From Klebsiella pneumoniae (GTDB lineage Bacteria; Verrucomicrobiota; Verrucomicrobiia; Limisphaerales; SXTU01): a DNA stretch of 64,000 nt. Within the stretch, counting starts at the first letter, position 1. Each line of letters opens with the position of its first letter. Both the position numbers and the translations under genes were made by a program. The stretch covers positions 1-64,000 of the forward strand of contig CALQJI020000022.1 of NCBI GenBank assembly GCA_943330855.2. Reading direction: 5' to 3'. This document shows positions 24,894 to 33,651 of the stretch, piece by piece. The notes below the pieces were generated by a model. It was not told the DNA's origin, did not search any database, and saw nothing but the letters and a program-made list of their open reading frames with translations.

Positions 24894-24916
24894 CGCATTT
24901 TAACGGGGCAGTTGCC

Positions 24917-25882
24917 TCAGTCGAAGGCGTGACCGGAGCAGCACAGGACGTTGCGCATCTTGTGGCGGACGAGTTCCTTCACGGCCTTGCGGGCGGGTCC
25001 GAGATACTTGCGGGGGTCGAATTCCTTCGGCTTCGTCCAGAGCACTTCCCGGATGGCAGCAGTCATCGCCAACCGGAGATCGGTGTCGATGTTCACTTTC
25101 GTGCAACCGGTGCGGCGCGCGACCTCGATGTCGGCTTCCGGCACGCCCGCCGTGTCCTCGCCCATGCCGCCACCGAACTCGTTGATTTTTTTGGCCAACT
25201 CCTTCGGCACCGAACTGGCTCCGTGGAGCACGAGCGGGTAGTCGCCCAGACCGGCGTCCATGAGCGCTTGCTTGATGGCCTTGAGGCGTTCGAGGTCAAG
25301 GTGCTGCTCGCCCTTGAACTTGTAAGCACCGTGGCTGTTGCCGATGGCGACGGCCAGCGAGTCCACGCCGGATTGTTTCACGAACTCAACGGCTTCCTCG
25401 GGGTGGGTGTAACAACCGCCCTTGGAATAGTGACCGCCCTCTTCGCCGTCGTCGTGCTGTGCGCCGACGAGCATGCCCAGCTCGCCTTCGACCACGCAGT
25501 TATGCTTGTGCGCGTATTCCACGACCTTGCGGCAGACTTCCACGTTCTTCTCGAACGGGTCGTGCGACGCGTCAATCATCACGCTGGTGAACCCTTCATC
25601 AATGCACTGCTTGCAGAGGTCGAAGCTGTCGCCGTGGTCGAGGTGGACCGCGATAGGGATGTTCGAGAGGCTGACCGCAGCCTCGATGAGCTTTTTAAGG
25701 TAGACGGGGTGGGCGTAATCGCGCGCGCCCTTGGAGATTTGGAGCATCAACGGGGCCTTCTCCTCTTCAGCGGCCTCCACGATGGCTTGGATGAACTCCA
25801 TGTTGTTCACGTTGAACGCGCCGAGGGCGTATTTACCCTTCAGCGCCTTGGCGAACAGGTTTGTGGTGTGTGTCAGTGGCAT
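24917..25882 (-). CDS. fba: Class II fructose-1,6-bisphosphate aldolase
   Basis: Zinc-dependent enzyme that cleaves fructose-1,6-bisphosphate to dihydroxyacetone phosphate and glyceraldehyde-3-phosphate. 321 residues. Zinc and substrate motifs are present: AVHLDHGDSFD, TSVMIDASHDPFEKN, VVEGELGMLVGAQHDDG, AIGNSHGAYKF and LVLHGASSVPKEL. KVNIDTDLRLAMTAAIRE is the phosphate-binding end. It ends with a Cys-rich tail (NVLCCSGHAFD). A strong intrinsic terminator follows, and it appears monocistronic. Start ATG at 25882 matches the family (MPLTHTTNLFAKAL). Confidence 0.95.
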   Translation of the reverse strand: MPLTHTTNLFAKALKGKYALGAFNVNNMEFIQAIVEAAEEEKAPLMLQISKGARDYAHPVYLKKLIEAAVSLSNIPIAVHLDHGDSFDLCKQCIDEGFTSVMIDASHDPFEKNVEVCRKVVEYAHKHNCVVEGELGMLVGAQHDDGEEGGHYSKGGCYTHPEEAVEFVKQSGVDSLAVAIGNSHGAYKFKGEQHLDLERLKAIKQALMDAGLGDYPLVLHGASSVPKELAKKINEFGGGMGEDTAGVPEADIEVARRTGCTKVNIDTDLRLAMTAAIREVLWTKPKEFDPRKYLGPARKAVKELVRHKMRNVLCCSGHAFD

Positions 25883-26028
25883 ATTTCGATTCCAGTTCAG
25901 GTTGAGCGCGCCGGGGCGCGCGAACGAGCGGGCACACTAGGTAAGCACACGGGAAAGGGAAATGATTTTTCCGGGTCTGGCGGGACGCGGGTCTCTCCCA
26001 GAAACCGCTGGCCGTGCACCGCTCCGGA

Positions 26029-26511
26029 TTAACCGAGCGGGGCGAGTTGCAGGCAAAACACTCTGTCCTCGGCGGCCAATCCGGCGTGGGGCGCGACGTT
26101 ACCACCGGTGCCGGCGCAGCGAAACCCAGCGCGCTCGTAGAAGCGATGGATGCTCGGGTCAACCGCATCGGTGTAGACCCAAAGTTCAGTCAGGCCCGGG
26201 GTGGTCCGGGCGAGCTGCACCAGGGCCTTGAGCATCGCGCCTCCGGCACCGCAGCGGCGCAGGGAGTGCCGAACCCCAAGCCATGACAGCCACGCCAAGT
26301 GCGGCGGCATCGCGCGGGTCTGATACCAGCCGCACCCACCCACCGGCGTGGTCACGTCCAGCGCGAGGAAGACTTCCCAGAGCCGGAGGTCGCTCGGCCG
26401 TTCGCTCCGCGCACACCAATGCCGCAGCGACTGCACGAACGATTCGCCCAAGTCCACTTCCCCGATGACCAGAGCGAACCGTGCGAAGTCGTGTGAGTGG
26501 GTGAGGTGCAT
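26029..26511 (-). CDS. GNAT family N-acetyltransferase
   Basis: Protein of 160 residues with the GNAT acetyl-CoA fold: LSWLGVRHSLRRCGAGGAML is the pyrophosphate-binding loop (R-x-x-G-x-G/A type) and LWVYTDAVDPSIHRFYERAGFRCAG is the family's C-terminal strand-helix with Tyr. The substrate is unknown. It lies 104 bases beyond the ATP-grasp-like gene, on the same strand, so it may be the last gene of that operon. ATG 26511 gives a complete first strand (HLTHSHDFARF). Confidence 0.75.
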   Translation of the reverse strand: MHLTHSHDFARFALVIGEVDLGESFVQSLRHWCARSERPSDLRLWEVFLALDVTTPVGGCGWYQTRAMPPHLAWLSWLGVRHSLRRCGAGGAMLKALVQLARTTPGLTELWVYTDAVDPSIHRFYERAGFRCAGTGGNVAPHAGLAAEDRVFCLQLAPLG

Positions 26512-26615
26512 AGGGATGACTTGCGACTAAAATTTCAGCCGACGAAACTCGCGCCGCACGGCCGGGGTGAGGAGCGGGAGCAGCCGTAGTGGCGGAGGAA
26601 GCACGGTGCGTGGAT

Positions 26616-27293
26616 TCAAAATTGCCGCAGCCATTCCGGGTGGGTCGCGGCGGTAAATTCCAGTTCGGCGTGAGCTTGCTCGGCGGTGAGCGTGCCGCTC
26701 TCGTGGAGCGTGACCAACTGCGGGGCGGTGTTGAAGTCCACGGCGAGCAGGCCGGTGGGAGCGGGAAGGAAGTCCACGGCCCAGAGCACGCGCGGGATGG
26801 GGTTGGCCTCGGGGTGCTGCGTGCGGGCCAGGACGGTTTCGTGGTCGGCGCGGTTGGAGCGCCAGTCTTCGCCGCCTTGCTGCCGGAGCCAGAAGCCGAG
26901 GCGACCGAAGCGGACGTGGCGGAGGCTGACGGCGGGGTTCGCCAGCGGAATGAAGAGGGAGCCGTAGTGGCCGGGGTATTTCGTCAGCGCTTCGGCGAGC
27001 GGGAGCTTCACCTTGCCTTCGCCCCGATGCTGGAACTCGTCAAGATACACGACGGCTTCCTGCTCGCGTTGCCAAGTGGTGGCGGGGCAGCGCCACTCGC
27101 GGGCGAGGCCGGTGCGGGTGGCCAGCTCGGCAATCAAGCCATGCGGCGGGACGGCCAAGCCGAGGCGCTCGAAGAGTTGGAACTGCTCGCGTTTGGCCAG
27201 CCCGCCGCTGCTGCGCGCGGTGCGGTGGAAGGTGACGCCGGTGCCATCGAAGAGGTCGTCATACCACTGCGCGTAGTCGGTCAGGAGTTTCAT
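26616..27293 (-). CDS. Hypothetical protein, possibly ATP-grasp-like
   Basis: Protein of 225 residues that I do not firmly recognise. The second half reads like an ATP-grasp fold: HVRFGRLGFWLRQ, DWRSNRADHE and VDFNTAPQL. These recall the Arg/Asn and Glu/Asp-x-Asn metal-binding pairs of RimK-like ligases, but the nucleotide loop is not obvious. The start overlaps the stop of the SET gene by four bases (ATGA). With the SET and GNAT-fusion genes it forms an apparent three-gene operon. If it is a ligase, a peptide or amino-acid conjugation role would fit, but this is inference. Confidence 0.5.
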   Translation of the reverse strand: MKLLTDYAQWYDDLFDGTGVTFHRTARSSGGLAKREQFQLFERLGLAVPPHGLIAELATRTGLAREWRCPATTWQREQEAVVYLDEFQHRGEGKVKLPLAEALTKYPGHYGSLFIPLANPAVSLRHVRFGRLGFWLRQQGGEDWRSNRADHETVLARTQHPEANPIPRVLWAVDFLPAPTGLLAVDFNTAPQLVTLHESGTLTAEQAHAELEFTAATHPEWLRQF

Positions 27294-27676
27294 GCTTCGC
27301 CCAGTTTCTCGCGCCAGTCTGCATCGAAGGTGCGGTAGTCGCAGGTGAGTTCCTCGCCCGCCACGAGGTCGCGCAGGGCGAGGTTCTCGGTGTTGCCGCT
27401 GGGGTTCATGCCCACGTTGGGTGCGGCGCTGTGGTTCATATAGCGGTCGTGGTCGCCGGTGAGGATGTAAAGGCCGGTGTAGCGGCTGCGATAGGCGAAG
27501 TTTTTCAGATACGCACGCTCGGCGTCACTCAGCACCACAAGGAGGGCGGCGGGGAACTGAACATCGAAGGGCGGCAGATACCGAGACACGACTTCGCCTG
27601 CGCGGACGGCCTGCGCGGTGAAAACCCCCAGGCCGTGGACGGGGCTGGGTTGCAGGGTGGTGGCAATGATGAGCAT
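27290..27676 (-). CDS. SET domain protein
   Basis: Stand-alone SET methyltransferase-like protein of 128 residues from ATG 27676. The fold's landmarks are present: the start SPVHGLGVFTAQAVRAGEVVSRY, the knot motif YMNHSAAPNVGM (Asn-His) and GEELTCDYRTF (catalytic Tyr region). SET proteins transfer methyl groups from S-adenosylmethionine to lysines. Bacterial stand-alone versions are mostly uncharacterised. A longer open frame extends upstream but has non-conserved Arg/Ser/Pro composition from the antisense of the neighbour. It sits between the GNAT fusion (10 bases upstream) and the ATP-grasp-like gene (4-base overlap). Confidence 0.8.
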   Translation of the reverse strand: MLIIATTLQPSPVHGLGVFTAQAVRAGEVVSRYLPPFDVQFPAALLVVLSDAERAYLKNFAYRSRYTGLYILTGDHDRYMNHSAAPNVGMNPSGNTENLALRDLVAGEELTCDYRTFDADWREKLGEA

Positions 27677-27686
27677 GGGCGGCAGT

Positions 27687-28571
27687 CTAGCGGGTGGCGG
27701 CGGCAGAGAGAAGCGCGGCCAGTTCGTCGAGATGGAACGGCTCTGCGAAATCCACGACTTGGGACGCCGAGTGGACCGCGAGCTGTGCGGCAAAGGCCTG
27801 CCGCAGCGCGGGGAGCGTCGCAGCCGCACCGGGCAAAGCGAGGAGCACGCGGCACGGGCCGGCAATCGTGTGCGCGACTTCCGCGAGGAAGGGGAGGCGG
27901 GCCGCGCGCGCGAGGTCGCAGCGGATGGCCCCAACCCAGCGGCCCAGCGCGGCTTGGGCGCGGACAGCCTGCACGGCGTCCGCCACGGACTCGTGCCAGA
28001 CGAGCAGGACGTTGAATTGCGGTGTGAAGTTGGGAAGCAAGGCGTCCCAGTGCGCCGGGCCGCCACCGGCGATGACCATGACGGGCCGGGCCAAATCCGG
28101 CGGGCGGGTGAGCGCGAGGATTTCGCAGTCACGCTGCTTCGGGTGGGCGGGGGTGCGCCCGGTGGGGAGCAGGCCGCAGGCGAAGTCCACTTGGCGGATG
28201 GCGTCGTTCGAGCGCGCGATCACGCCGTGGCACTCGGTCTGGCCAGTGGCGATGGCAGCCCGCAGCAGCCGCAGCACGAGGGTGCGCGCGAGGCCGTGAC
28301 CGCGTTGCGTGCCACGGACAAACACGCGGCGCAGCTCGCCGCGCCGGATGCCCCCCATGCCGAGGAGTTCACCGGCTGGGCTGGTGGCGACGAGGAAGGT
28401 GTCACCTGGCGCGGTGTAGGCGGCGGGGAAGTCCACCAAGTCCACATCCAGCTCGGCGTCCGGCGTTAGCCCTAGGCTGGCGAGATACTCAGTGAACAGG
28501 CGCTGGACTGCGTTGGCGTCGGCCACCGAGGCGACCCGGAACTGGCAGGGAGCGGGTGAGCTGGGGTTCAT
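27687..28571 (-). CDS. GNAT acetyltransferase fused to an unknown C-terminal domain
   Basis: Protein of 294 residues from ATG 28571 (MNPSSPAPCQF). Residues 1-150 are a GNAT domain: DANAVQRLFTEYLASLGL, LGMGGIRRGELRRVFV and RGTQRGHGLARTLVLRLL, the acetyl-CoA loop. The remaining 140 residues begin RPVMVIAGGGPAHWDALLP and alternate strands and helices, which suggests a Rossmann-like fold, perhaps a degenerate short-chain dehydrogenase. No catalytic Tyr-x-x-x-Lys is visible. First gene of an apparent operon with the SET and ATP-grasp-like genes. Substrate unknown. Confidence 0.65.
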   Translation of the reverse strand: MNPSSPAPCQFRVASVADANAVQRLFTEYLASLGLTPDAELDVDLVDFPAAYTAPGDTFLVATSPAGELLGMGGIRRGELRRVFVRGTQRGHGLARTLVLRLLRAAIATGQTECHGVIARSNDAIRQVDFACGLLPTGRTPAHPKQRDCEILALTRPPDLARPVMVIAGGGPAHWDALLPNFTPQFNVLLVWHESVADAVQAVRAQAALGRWVGAIRCDLARAARLPFLAEVAHTIAGPCRVLLALPGAAATLPALRQAFAAQLAVHSASQVVDFAEPFHLDELAALLSAAATR

Positions 28572-28657
28572 CTTAAATTCCGCAGTTGGCCGCACGCCAA
28601 GATCGCCAAGAATATGTCTACTGGAGGGATCCCCGTTTCAGCCAGCAGCGATGGGTT

Positions 28658-30916
28658 TCAATACTTGGCCTTGAGGCCCACGACGACTTGGCGGCTGTCT
28701 TGCGGGGTGCGGAAGAAGAAGCCGTTGCCGCCCTGGCCAGCGTTGTAGTAGCGGGCGTCCAGCAGGTTATCCACGCGGAGGAAGGCGCTCAGGTTTTGGT
28801 TCGCGCTGCGGAGTTCGGCGGAGAGGTTGACAACGTAGAAGGCTGGCGTGCGCAAGCCGAAGCCTGTGCCCGGCGACGAAACGAAGCCGGACTGGGGGCC
28901 GTTGAAGTTGACCGAGGGGCTGACGATTACGCGGTCATTGTAGTTCCAGGTGGCGCCGAGCTTGAGCAGTTCCGTGGAGGTGTAGGGCAGGTCATACCGG
29001 ACGCCCGAGGCCCGGTCCCTGAGCTGGCCATTCAAGTAGGTGAACGAACCCCAGAGGTCGAAGCGGACCAGGTCGCCCTTCCAAGATTGGTCGAGGGTGA
29101 GCTCCACGCCGCGCGAGGTAAGCGTGCCGACGTTCTGATAGCTACTGGACGTGTCGATCGTCACGCCGGGAATGTAGGTGGTGTTGTCCACCGTCGTGAA
29201 CACACCCCGGATGGCATCATCCAACAGGGTGTAAAACCCGACCATGCCGAAGGTGAGCTCCGGCGTAAGCTTGTGGGTGAGACTTAGTTCGAGGGTCTTG
29301 AGCCGCTCGGGTTTCAGATCGGGATTGGGAATGAGCTGGAAGGACGAGAAGGTCGCCGTGTCGAAGCGGCCAAAGTTCTCGAAGCGGCGATGGGTGGAGG
29401 GGGCGAGGAAGGCGCTTCCGTAGAGCGCTTTCCAAGTGGTCTCGGGCGTTTGCTGGAAGACGAGGCCCAGCCGGGGATTGACGGTCTCGCCGTAAATTGA
29501 GTTGTAGTCAAACCGCAGGCCCACGGTGCTGGAGAACCGGTCCGTCCAGTCCGTCTGCGCTTGGACGAAGGTCCCGGCATCGTAGGACCCTTCCTCGAAA
29601 ATCTTCACGGGAATAGTCGTGTTGAGATAGTTCTGCCCTTGCTGGGAAGGGCCTCTGCTCGTGTCGTAAGGCTTCCTCAAGTCCGGCGTCTTGGGGATGG
29701 CGTAGCTGTAGTCGGCAGTGGCGCCTCCAGTGACGGTGTGCTTCTCGCCGACCTCCTGCGCGGCCCATACCTCGATTTGGTAACGCTCGCCAAAGGCGTA
29801 TTTGTGGGCTTGGACGTAGTCGAAAACCGGCGAGGGAGTGCTCGTGTAGTAGTTGCGATAGCCGGAGTGCGGGAGGCGCTCGTAACGCGAGTAGTTCGCC
29901 TGCACCTGCCCGGTGAGCCGCTCGTTGACGGTGAACTTGTAGGTGACATAGGCATTCGCCTGCACGCTCGGGTTCTCCGGGGGACCGTCGTAGGGAACGA
30001 TGCCCAAGTTTGAAAACTGACCGCCGGGGATTTCTGCATCCGCCAGACTGGTGGCCAAAAAGGACTGCCGCCAGCCCACCGTGAGGTTCTCCCACAGGTC
30101 CACCTTCAAGCAGGTGCTGAAGCTGCGAAAGGCCGGCTCGTAAGGCGCATCCCCCGGCAGGAGGAAGTCGCTGCCCCGATGGAAGTCAGAGAAATACTTC
30201 TCACTCAGCGGCGCACCTTTCGACGACTGGTAATGACCACCGAGACTGACCGCCACCGCATCCGAAAACCGGCGCGCGGCAAAAAACTCCAACTGATAAG
30301 TGCTGAATGACCCACCGGCCAAACTGCCGCGCACTGTGCCGTTCTCAGTCGGTGCCTCGGTGATGATGTTGATCACGCCGCTGACGGCATCCGCGCCGTA
30401 GAGCGCCGAGGCGGGGCCGGAGAGGACTTCCACCTGCCGCGCCATGTAGAGCGGGAAGTTCTCCGAGATTTGCAGGTCCGTCTCGCCCGTCGGCCCGCTG
30501 ATGCGGATGCCGTCCTGCAGGATGATGAACTTGTTGTTCCCGGTGACGCCCCGGATGGTGACGATGTTCTTCGAGTCGGCGTGAACGTGGTTAAGCACGT
30601 CCACGCCGGGCAAGCCCTTGAGCACATCCTCGATGGTGCGGTAGCCGCGCTCCTGAATCTGCCGCTGTGTGATCACCCGCACCGTGGCCGGCGCGCGCTC
30701 CAGCGACTCCGCGTGGAGGGAAGCCGTGCTGACGGTGATCTTTTCGGCCTGCAGCCATTTGAGTTCCTCCTTCAACGCGCTGCTGGCGGGTGTTTTCTCA
30801 GCCGTGGCCCCAACCGGCTTTTTGTCCTGCGCGAGCGCGGGCCTGGCGCAGGCCATGATGGCTGCGGTAAGCAGGAAAGCTGAACGAAGCCGCGGGGAGT
30901 TCCTACGCAGTGGCAT
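28658..30916 (-). CDS. TonB-dependent outer-membrane receptor
   Basis: Outer-membrane active-transport channel of 752 residues from ATG 30916 (MPLRRNSPRLRSAF), with a signal peptide ending near ALAQDK. The plug domain includes TASLHAESLERAPATVRVIT, RTIEDVLKGLPGVDVLN, IRGVTGNNKFIILQDGIR and SALYGADAVSGVINIIT. The remaining 550 residues alternate as a 22-strand barrel and end in VVVGLKAKY. The layout is closest to BtuB/FepA-type receptors. No substrate-specific neighbour and no cobalamin riboswitch was found upstream, so the ligand (siderophore, vitamin or oligosaccharide) is open. Divergent from the DUF6600-like lipoprotein gene. Confidence 0.9.
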   Translation of the reverse strand: MPLRRNSPRLRSAFLLTAAIMACARPALAQDKKPVGATAEKTPASSALKEELKWLQAEKITVSTASLHAESLERAPATVRVITQRQIQERGYRTIEDVLKGLPGVDVLNHVHADSKNIVTIRGVTGNNKFIILQDGIRISGPTGETDLQISENFPLYMARQVEVLSGPASALYGADAVSGVINIITEAPTENGTVRGSLAGGSFSTYQLEFFAARRFSDAVAVSLGGHYQSSKGAPLSEKYFSDFHRGSDFLLPGDAPYEPAFRSFSTCLKVDLWENLTVGWRQSFLATSLADAEIPGGQFSNLGIVPYDGPPENPSVQANAYVTYKFTVNERLTGQVQANYSRYERLPHSGYRNYYTSTPSPVFDYVQAHKYAFGERYQIEVWAAQEVGEKHTVTGGATADYSYAIPKTPDLRKPYDTSRGPSQQGQNYLNTTIPVKIFEEGSYDAGTFVQAQTDWTDRFSSTVGLRFDYNSIYGETVNPRLGLVFQQTPETTWKALYGSAFLAPSTHRRFENFGRFDTATFSSFQLIPNPDLKPERLKTLELSLTHKLTPELTFGMVGFYTLLDDAIRGVFTTVDNTTYIPGVTIDTSSSYQNVGTLTSRGVELTLDQSWKGDLVRFDLWGSFTYLNGQLRDRASGVRYDLPYTSTELLKLGATWNYNDRVIVSPSVNFNGPQSGFVSSPGTGFGLRTPAFYVVNLSAELRSANQNLSAFLRVDNLLDARYYNAGQGGNGFFFRTPQDSRQVVVGLKAKY

Positions 30917-31266
30917 ATAGATTTGATTCGTGACGGAGCCCTTCGACTGACACAGACCGCAAGTCAGATGGAACACCGAGATCACGGCAGAGACAACCAA
31001 ACGACCCGCGCCACCACAAGGAGCAATCCGTGGAGCCGGAGTCAGAAGCCACAGGTCAGATGTCAGACATACTTCGAGCGCTGCAATTTTCCTCCTGACC
31101 TCTGACCTCAGCCCTCTGTCCTCCCCGCTCCCGCTCGAATACTACGCACACTTACTATGTCCATTAGCCAGCCAGCCGCCCAGCGGTGGTTGGCCCTTGT
31201 GACCCGGTCTGAACAATGAACCTCTGCTGCCCCGGCGGGCCTCGCGTCCGAAGCAGCTTTCTTCCA
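30917..31266. other. 350-base divergent intergenic region with heptamer repeats
   Basis: Between the TonB receptor (minus) and the lipoprotein (plus). It contains heptamer repeats at 31053-31122 and should hold both promoters. I looked for a cobalamin riboswitch upstream of the receptor and did not find one. No small gene is convincing. Confidence 0.4.
31053..31122. repeat. Heptameric tandem repeats
   Basis: Two 7-base units (AGGTCAG, ATGTCAG) at 31053-31066 and four units (CTGACCT, CTGACCT, CAGCCCT, CTGTCCT) at 31095-31122. The two blocks are partial reverse complements of each other. Confidence 0.75.
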
Positions 31267-33306
31267 ATGAAAACTCCCCTCGCCCGCTCCCTCATCACAC
31301 TCGCCGTGGCCGCCAGCGCGGCTCTCCTCGCTGGCTGCCTCGAACAAACCCGCCAAGCCGCGCACCCCGTCCCGGTGACCGTCGCCCCGCCGCCCGCGAG
31401 TGAACCGGCCATTCTCTCCCGGCCCGACCCCATCGCCGCGAATGTCACCGCACCCGTCGCTGAGATCGCGCGGCTCCACCTGTCCGGCCTCGACGAGTCC
31501 GTGGTGAAAGCCTTCGTCGAGAAGTCCACCAACTCCGCCAACCCCAGCGCCGACGAACTCATCTACTTGCGGGACATCGGCATCTCCCCGCGCATCATCA
31601 CCGCGTTGATTCAGCAGACCGCCCGGATACGCGAGCAAGACAACGCGTTACGTGCCAGCCAGCCGGCGACCGCCCCGGCTGCATCCCAGCCAAACATCAC
31701 CATCATCGCAGCCAACGCGCCCCCTCCCGCGGCCCCCGTTTTGGTAATTCCTCAACCCGCCGCCATCGCCCCCGCGCCCGCTCCGCAAGTTGCCCTCGCC
31801 GCGCCCGCCGCGCCCGCCGCTCTCCCGCCGCAGGTCAACGTCTTCTATCAGCAACTCCAGCCCTACGGCACGTGGATGCAAGTAGCGGACTTCGGCTGGT
31901 GCTGGCAGCCCAGCGTCGCCGTCGCCACGCCCTCGTGGAGGCCCTACGCCGACCGGGGCCGCTGGCTGCACACGGACAGCGGCTGGTATTGGCAATCCGA
32001 CTACGCATGGGGCTGGGCCCCCTTCCACTACGGACGCTGGGTGCAACACACGCGCAGCGGTTGGCTCTGGGTGCCGGACACTCAATGGGGCCCGGCGTGG
32101 GTCGTGTGGCGCTCGTCCGACTCGCATTGCGGCTGGGCGCCGTTGCCCCCGAGCGCGGTGTTTGTCGCCGGGCACGGGATTCACTTTGGCGGCACGCGCG
32201 TCGCGTTAAATTTCGACTTCGGCCTCTCGCGCCACCATTTCACCTTCGTCCCCTTCACCCGCTTCTGTGACCGCAACCCCCACTACTACGCGCTCACGCC
32301 GACCGTCGTGCAGAACGTCTATAACCAGACCACCGTCATCAACAACATCCAGGTCAACAACAACGTCGTTGTGAACAGCGGCGTCTCCGCCGACCGCATC
32401 GCTGTCATCACCCGTTCCGAGATTCGCAAAGTCGCCGTGCGCGAAGCCGGGCCGCAGGAACTATCGCTGCAGCGCCTCGACAAGCTGGAGAAGTCCGGTA
32501 ACGACCTCGTCATCTACCGCCCGGCGCTCAATCCCAACGCACCCGTGAAGCCGATGCTCTTCACCAACAACAAAGGCGAGTCACGCACCGAACTAGTCCC
32601 CGCTGGCACGACGCCCGGCGCGAAGATCGTCGGCCGCCCCGTCTACGACACCACCAGCACCGGCGTCCCCGTGCTCACCGGCTACACGACCGAGCCGCCC
32701 GTCACGCGCGGCAACCAAAACACCGTCGTCATCAACAACCACATCAACGCCACGCCGCCGCCCGCGCCGGTCATCTCCACATCGCCCGTGCCACCGGTAA
32801 ATCCCCGCGCGGTAGCCCAACCCGAGACGTCCGTAAAAATCTTCGGCATCACGCCCAGCAGTTCCATCACCAAGCGCACGGAGGAGCCTCCGCAGCCGAG
32901 ACCCACCGTCACGTTCCCAAGCCCAAGAGAGAACTCACTCTTCCGCCCGCTGACCCCGCCGCAACCCGTCACCAGCACGCCGCAAAATCTGACTCCACCA
33001 CAACCCGTCGCGACGTATCAGCCCACGACCCGCACGGAGTTCAAAAAACCACAGCCAACGAGCGCGCCGCCCCCCGCGCCGAGCGCCCCAACGCCCAGCT
33101 ACACTGCGCCCGTCGCTCAACCCCGGCCCACGACCGTCGTGCCCACCTACACTCCGCCACCGCCGCGCCCGTCGGTTCAACCGCAACCCGCCGCGCCCGT
33201 CGCCGTGCGCCCCACCGTCATCGTCAGCCCGCCACCGCAGCCCGCCACCGCGCCGACCTCGAACAACTCCTCGCCGTCTAAAACCGAGCAGGAAAAGAAG
33301 AAGTAA
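31267..33306 (+). CDS. DUF6600-like lipoprotein with proline-rich tail
   Basis: Protein of 679 residues from ATG 31267. The signal ends in a lipobox (LLAGC), so it is lipid-anchored. A helical segment with residues around LSGLDESVVKAFVEKS follows. Residues about 190-290 carry the aromatic DUF6600-type repeat: YGTWMQVADFGWCWQP, GRWLHTDSGWYWQSDYAWGW, FHYGRWVQHTRSGWLWVP and WGPAWVVW. After an Asn/Val-rich stretch (NNIQVNNNVVVNSG) the last 250 residues are Pro/Thr/Gln-rich and probably disordered. Family members are surface proteins of unknown function. An in-frame Met at 31216 is 17 codons upstream and would bury the lipobox. Confidence 0.75.
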   Translation: MKTPLARSLITLAVAASAALLAGCLEQTRQAAHPVPVTVAPPPASEPAILSRPDPIAANVTAPVAEIARLHLSGLDESVVKAFVEKSTNSANPSADELIYLRDIGISPRIITALIQQTARIREQDNALRASQPATAPAASQPNITIIAANAPPPAAPVLVIPQPAAIAPAPAPQVALAAPAAPAALPPQVNVFYQQLQPYGTWMQVADFGWCWQPSVAVATPSWRPYADRGRWLHTDSGWYWQSDYAWGWAPFHYGRWVQHTRSGWLWVPDTQWGPAWVVWRSSDSHCGWAPLPPSAVFVAGHGIHFGGTRVALNFDFGLSRHHFTFVPFTRFCDRNPHYYALTPTVVQNVYNQTTVINNIQVNNNVVVNSGVSADRIAVITRSEIRKVAVREAGPQELSLQRLDKLEKSGNDLVIYRPALNPNAPVKPMLFTNNKGESRTELVPAGTTPGAKIVGRPVYDTTSTGVPVLTGYTTEPPVTRGNQNTVVINNHINATPPPAPVISTSPVPPVNPRAVAQPETSVKIFGITPSSSITKRTEEPPQPRPTVTFPSPRENSLFRPLTPPQPVTSTPQNLTPPQPVATYQPTTRTEFKKPQPTSAPPPAPSAPTPSYTAPVAQPRPTTVVPTYTPPPPRPSVQPQPAAPVAVRPTVIVSPPPQPATAPTSNNSSPSKTEQEKKK

Positions 33307-33471
33307 GCCGAGCGGCCCCTTCCCATGGGAGGCTCCACGCAGACTCCCAAGCCAAAGCGATGCGGTTGGCCACTACACCCGAAGCTGCGCTGGTGGATTG
33401 TCCCTGCCTGCCAGCCTTTCACGTGGGTTTGCAATTGAACGCTCGCCTCACGCAACGGCAAGCTCTCCGCC
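33307..33471. other. Intergenic, no gene seen
   Basis: From the lipoprotein stop codon to the ComM fragment. With that fragment it makes a gap of about 306 bases before the esterase start. It should carry the promoter of the exported-protein run; no clear boxes were found. Confidence 0.35.
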
Positions 33472-33651
33472 ATGTTATCCAAAATTCGCGCCGCTGCCGG
33501 GCAGGGCATTGCGTCGTTTCAGATCGCGGGCGGCTGGGGCGATACGTGCGTCACCATCGTCGGTTTGCCTTATGTCCCCGTCCAGCAACCGCGCGACCGC
33601 GTGAGCCCCGCGATGACGAACTTCGCGTTTACTTTCACGCTAGGCCGCACC
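33472..33651 (+). pseudogene. comM: 5' fragment of a ComM gene
   Basis: This stretch reads MLSKIRAAAGQGIASFQI, then WGDTCVTIVGLP, then RDRVSPAMTNFAF and LGRT. It matches the N-terminus of the intact ComM at 48584, which has [43 protein letters not shown] and MGRT. The DNA is visibly similar too, including GCGATGACGAAC at the same place. The fragment lacks four codons relative to ComM and stops matching after GGCCGCACC. The frame is open and runs into the sialate-esterase-like gene. It is a relic of a second ComM gene or a partial duplication. Confidence 0.8.

Noticed and set aside
30917..31266. Possible cobalamin riboswitch upstream of the TonB-dependent receptor
   Set aside because: None of the conserved B12-box sequence blocks could be found on the receptor's strand.
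31216..31266. Upstream Met at 31216 as the lipoprotein start
   Set aside because: It would place 17 extra residues ahead of the signal peptide and lipobox; ATG 31267 gives a normal lipoprotein leader.
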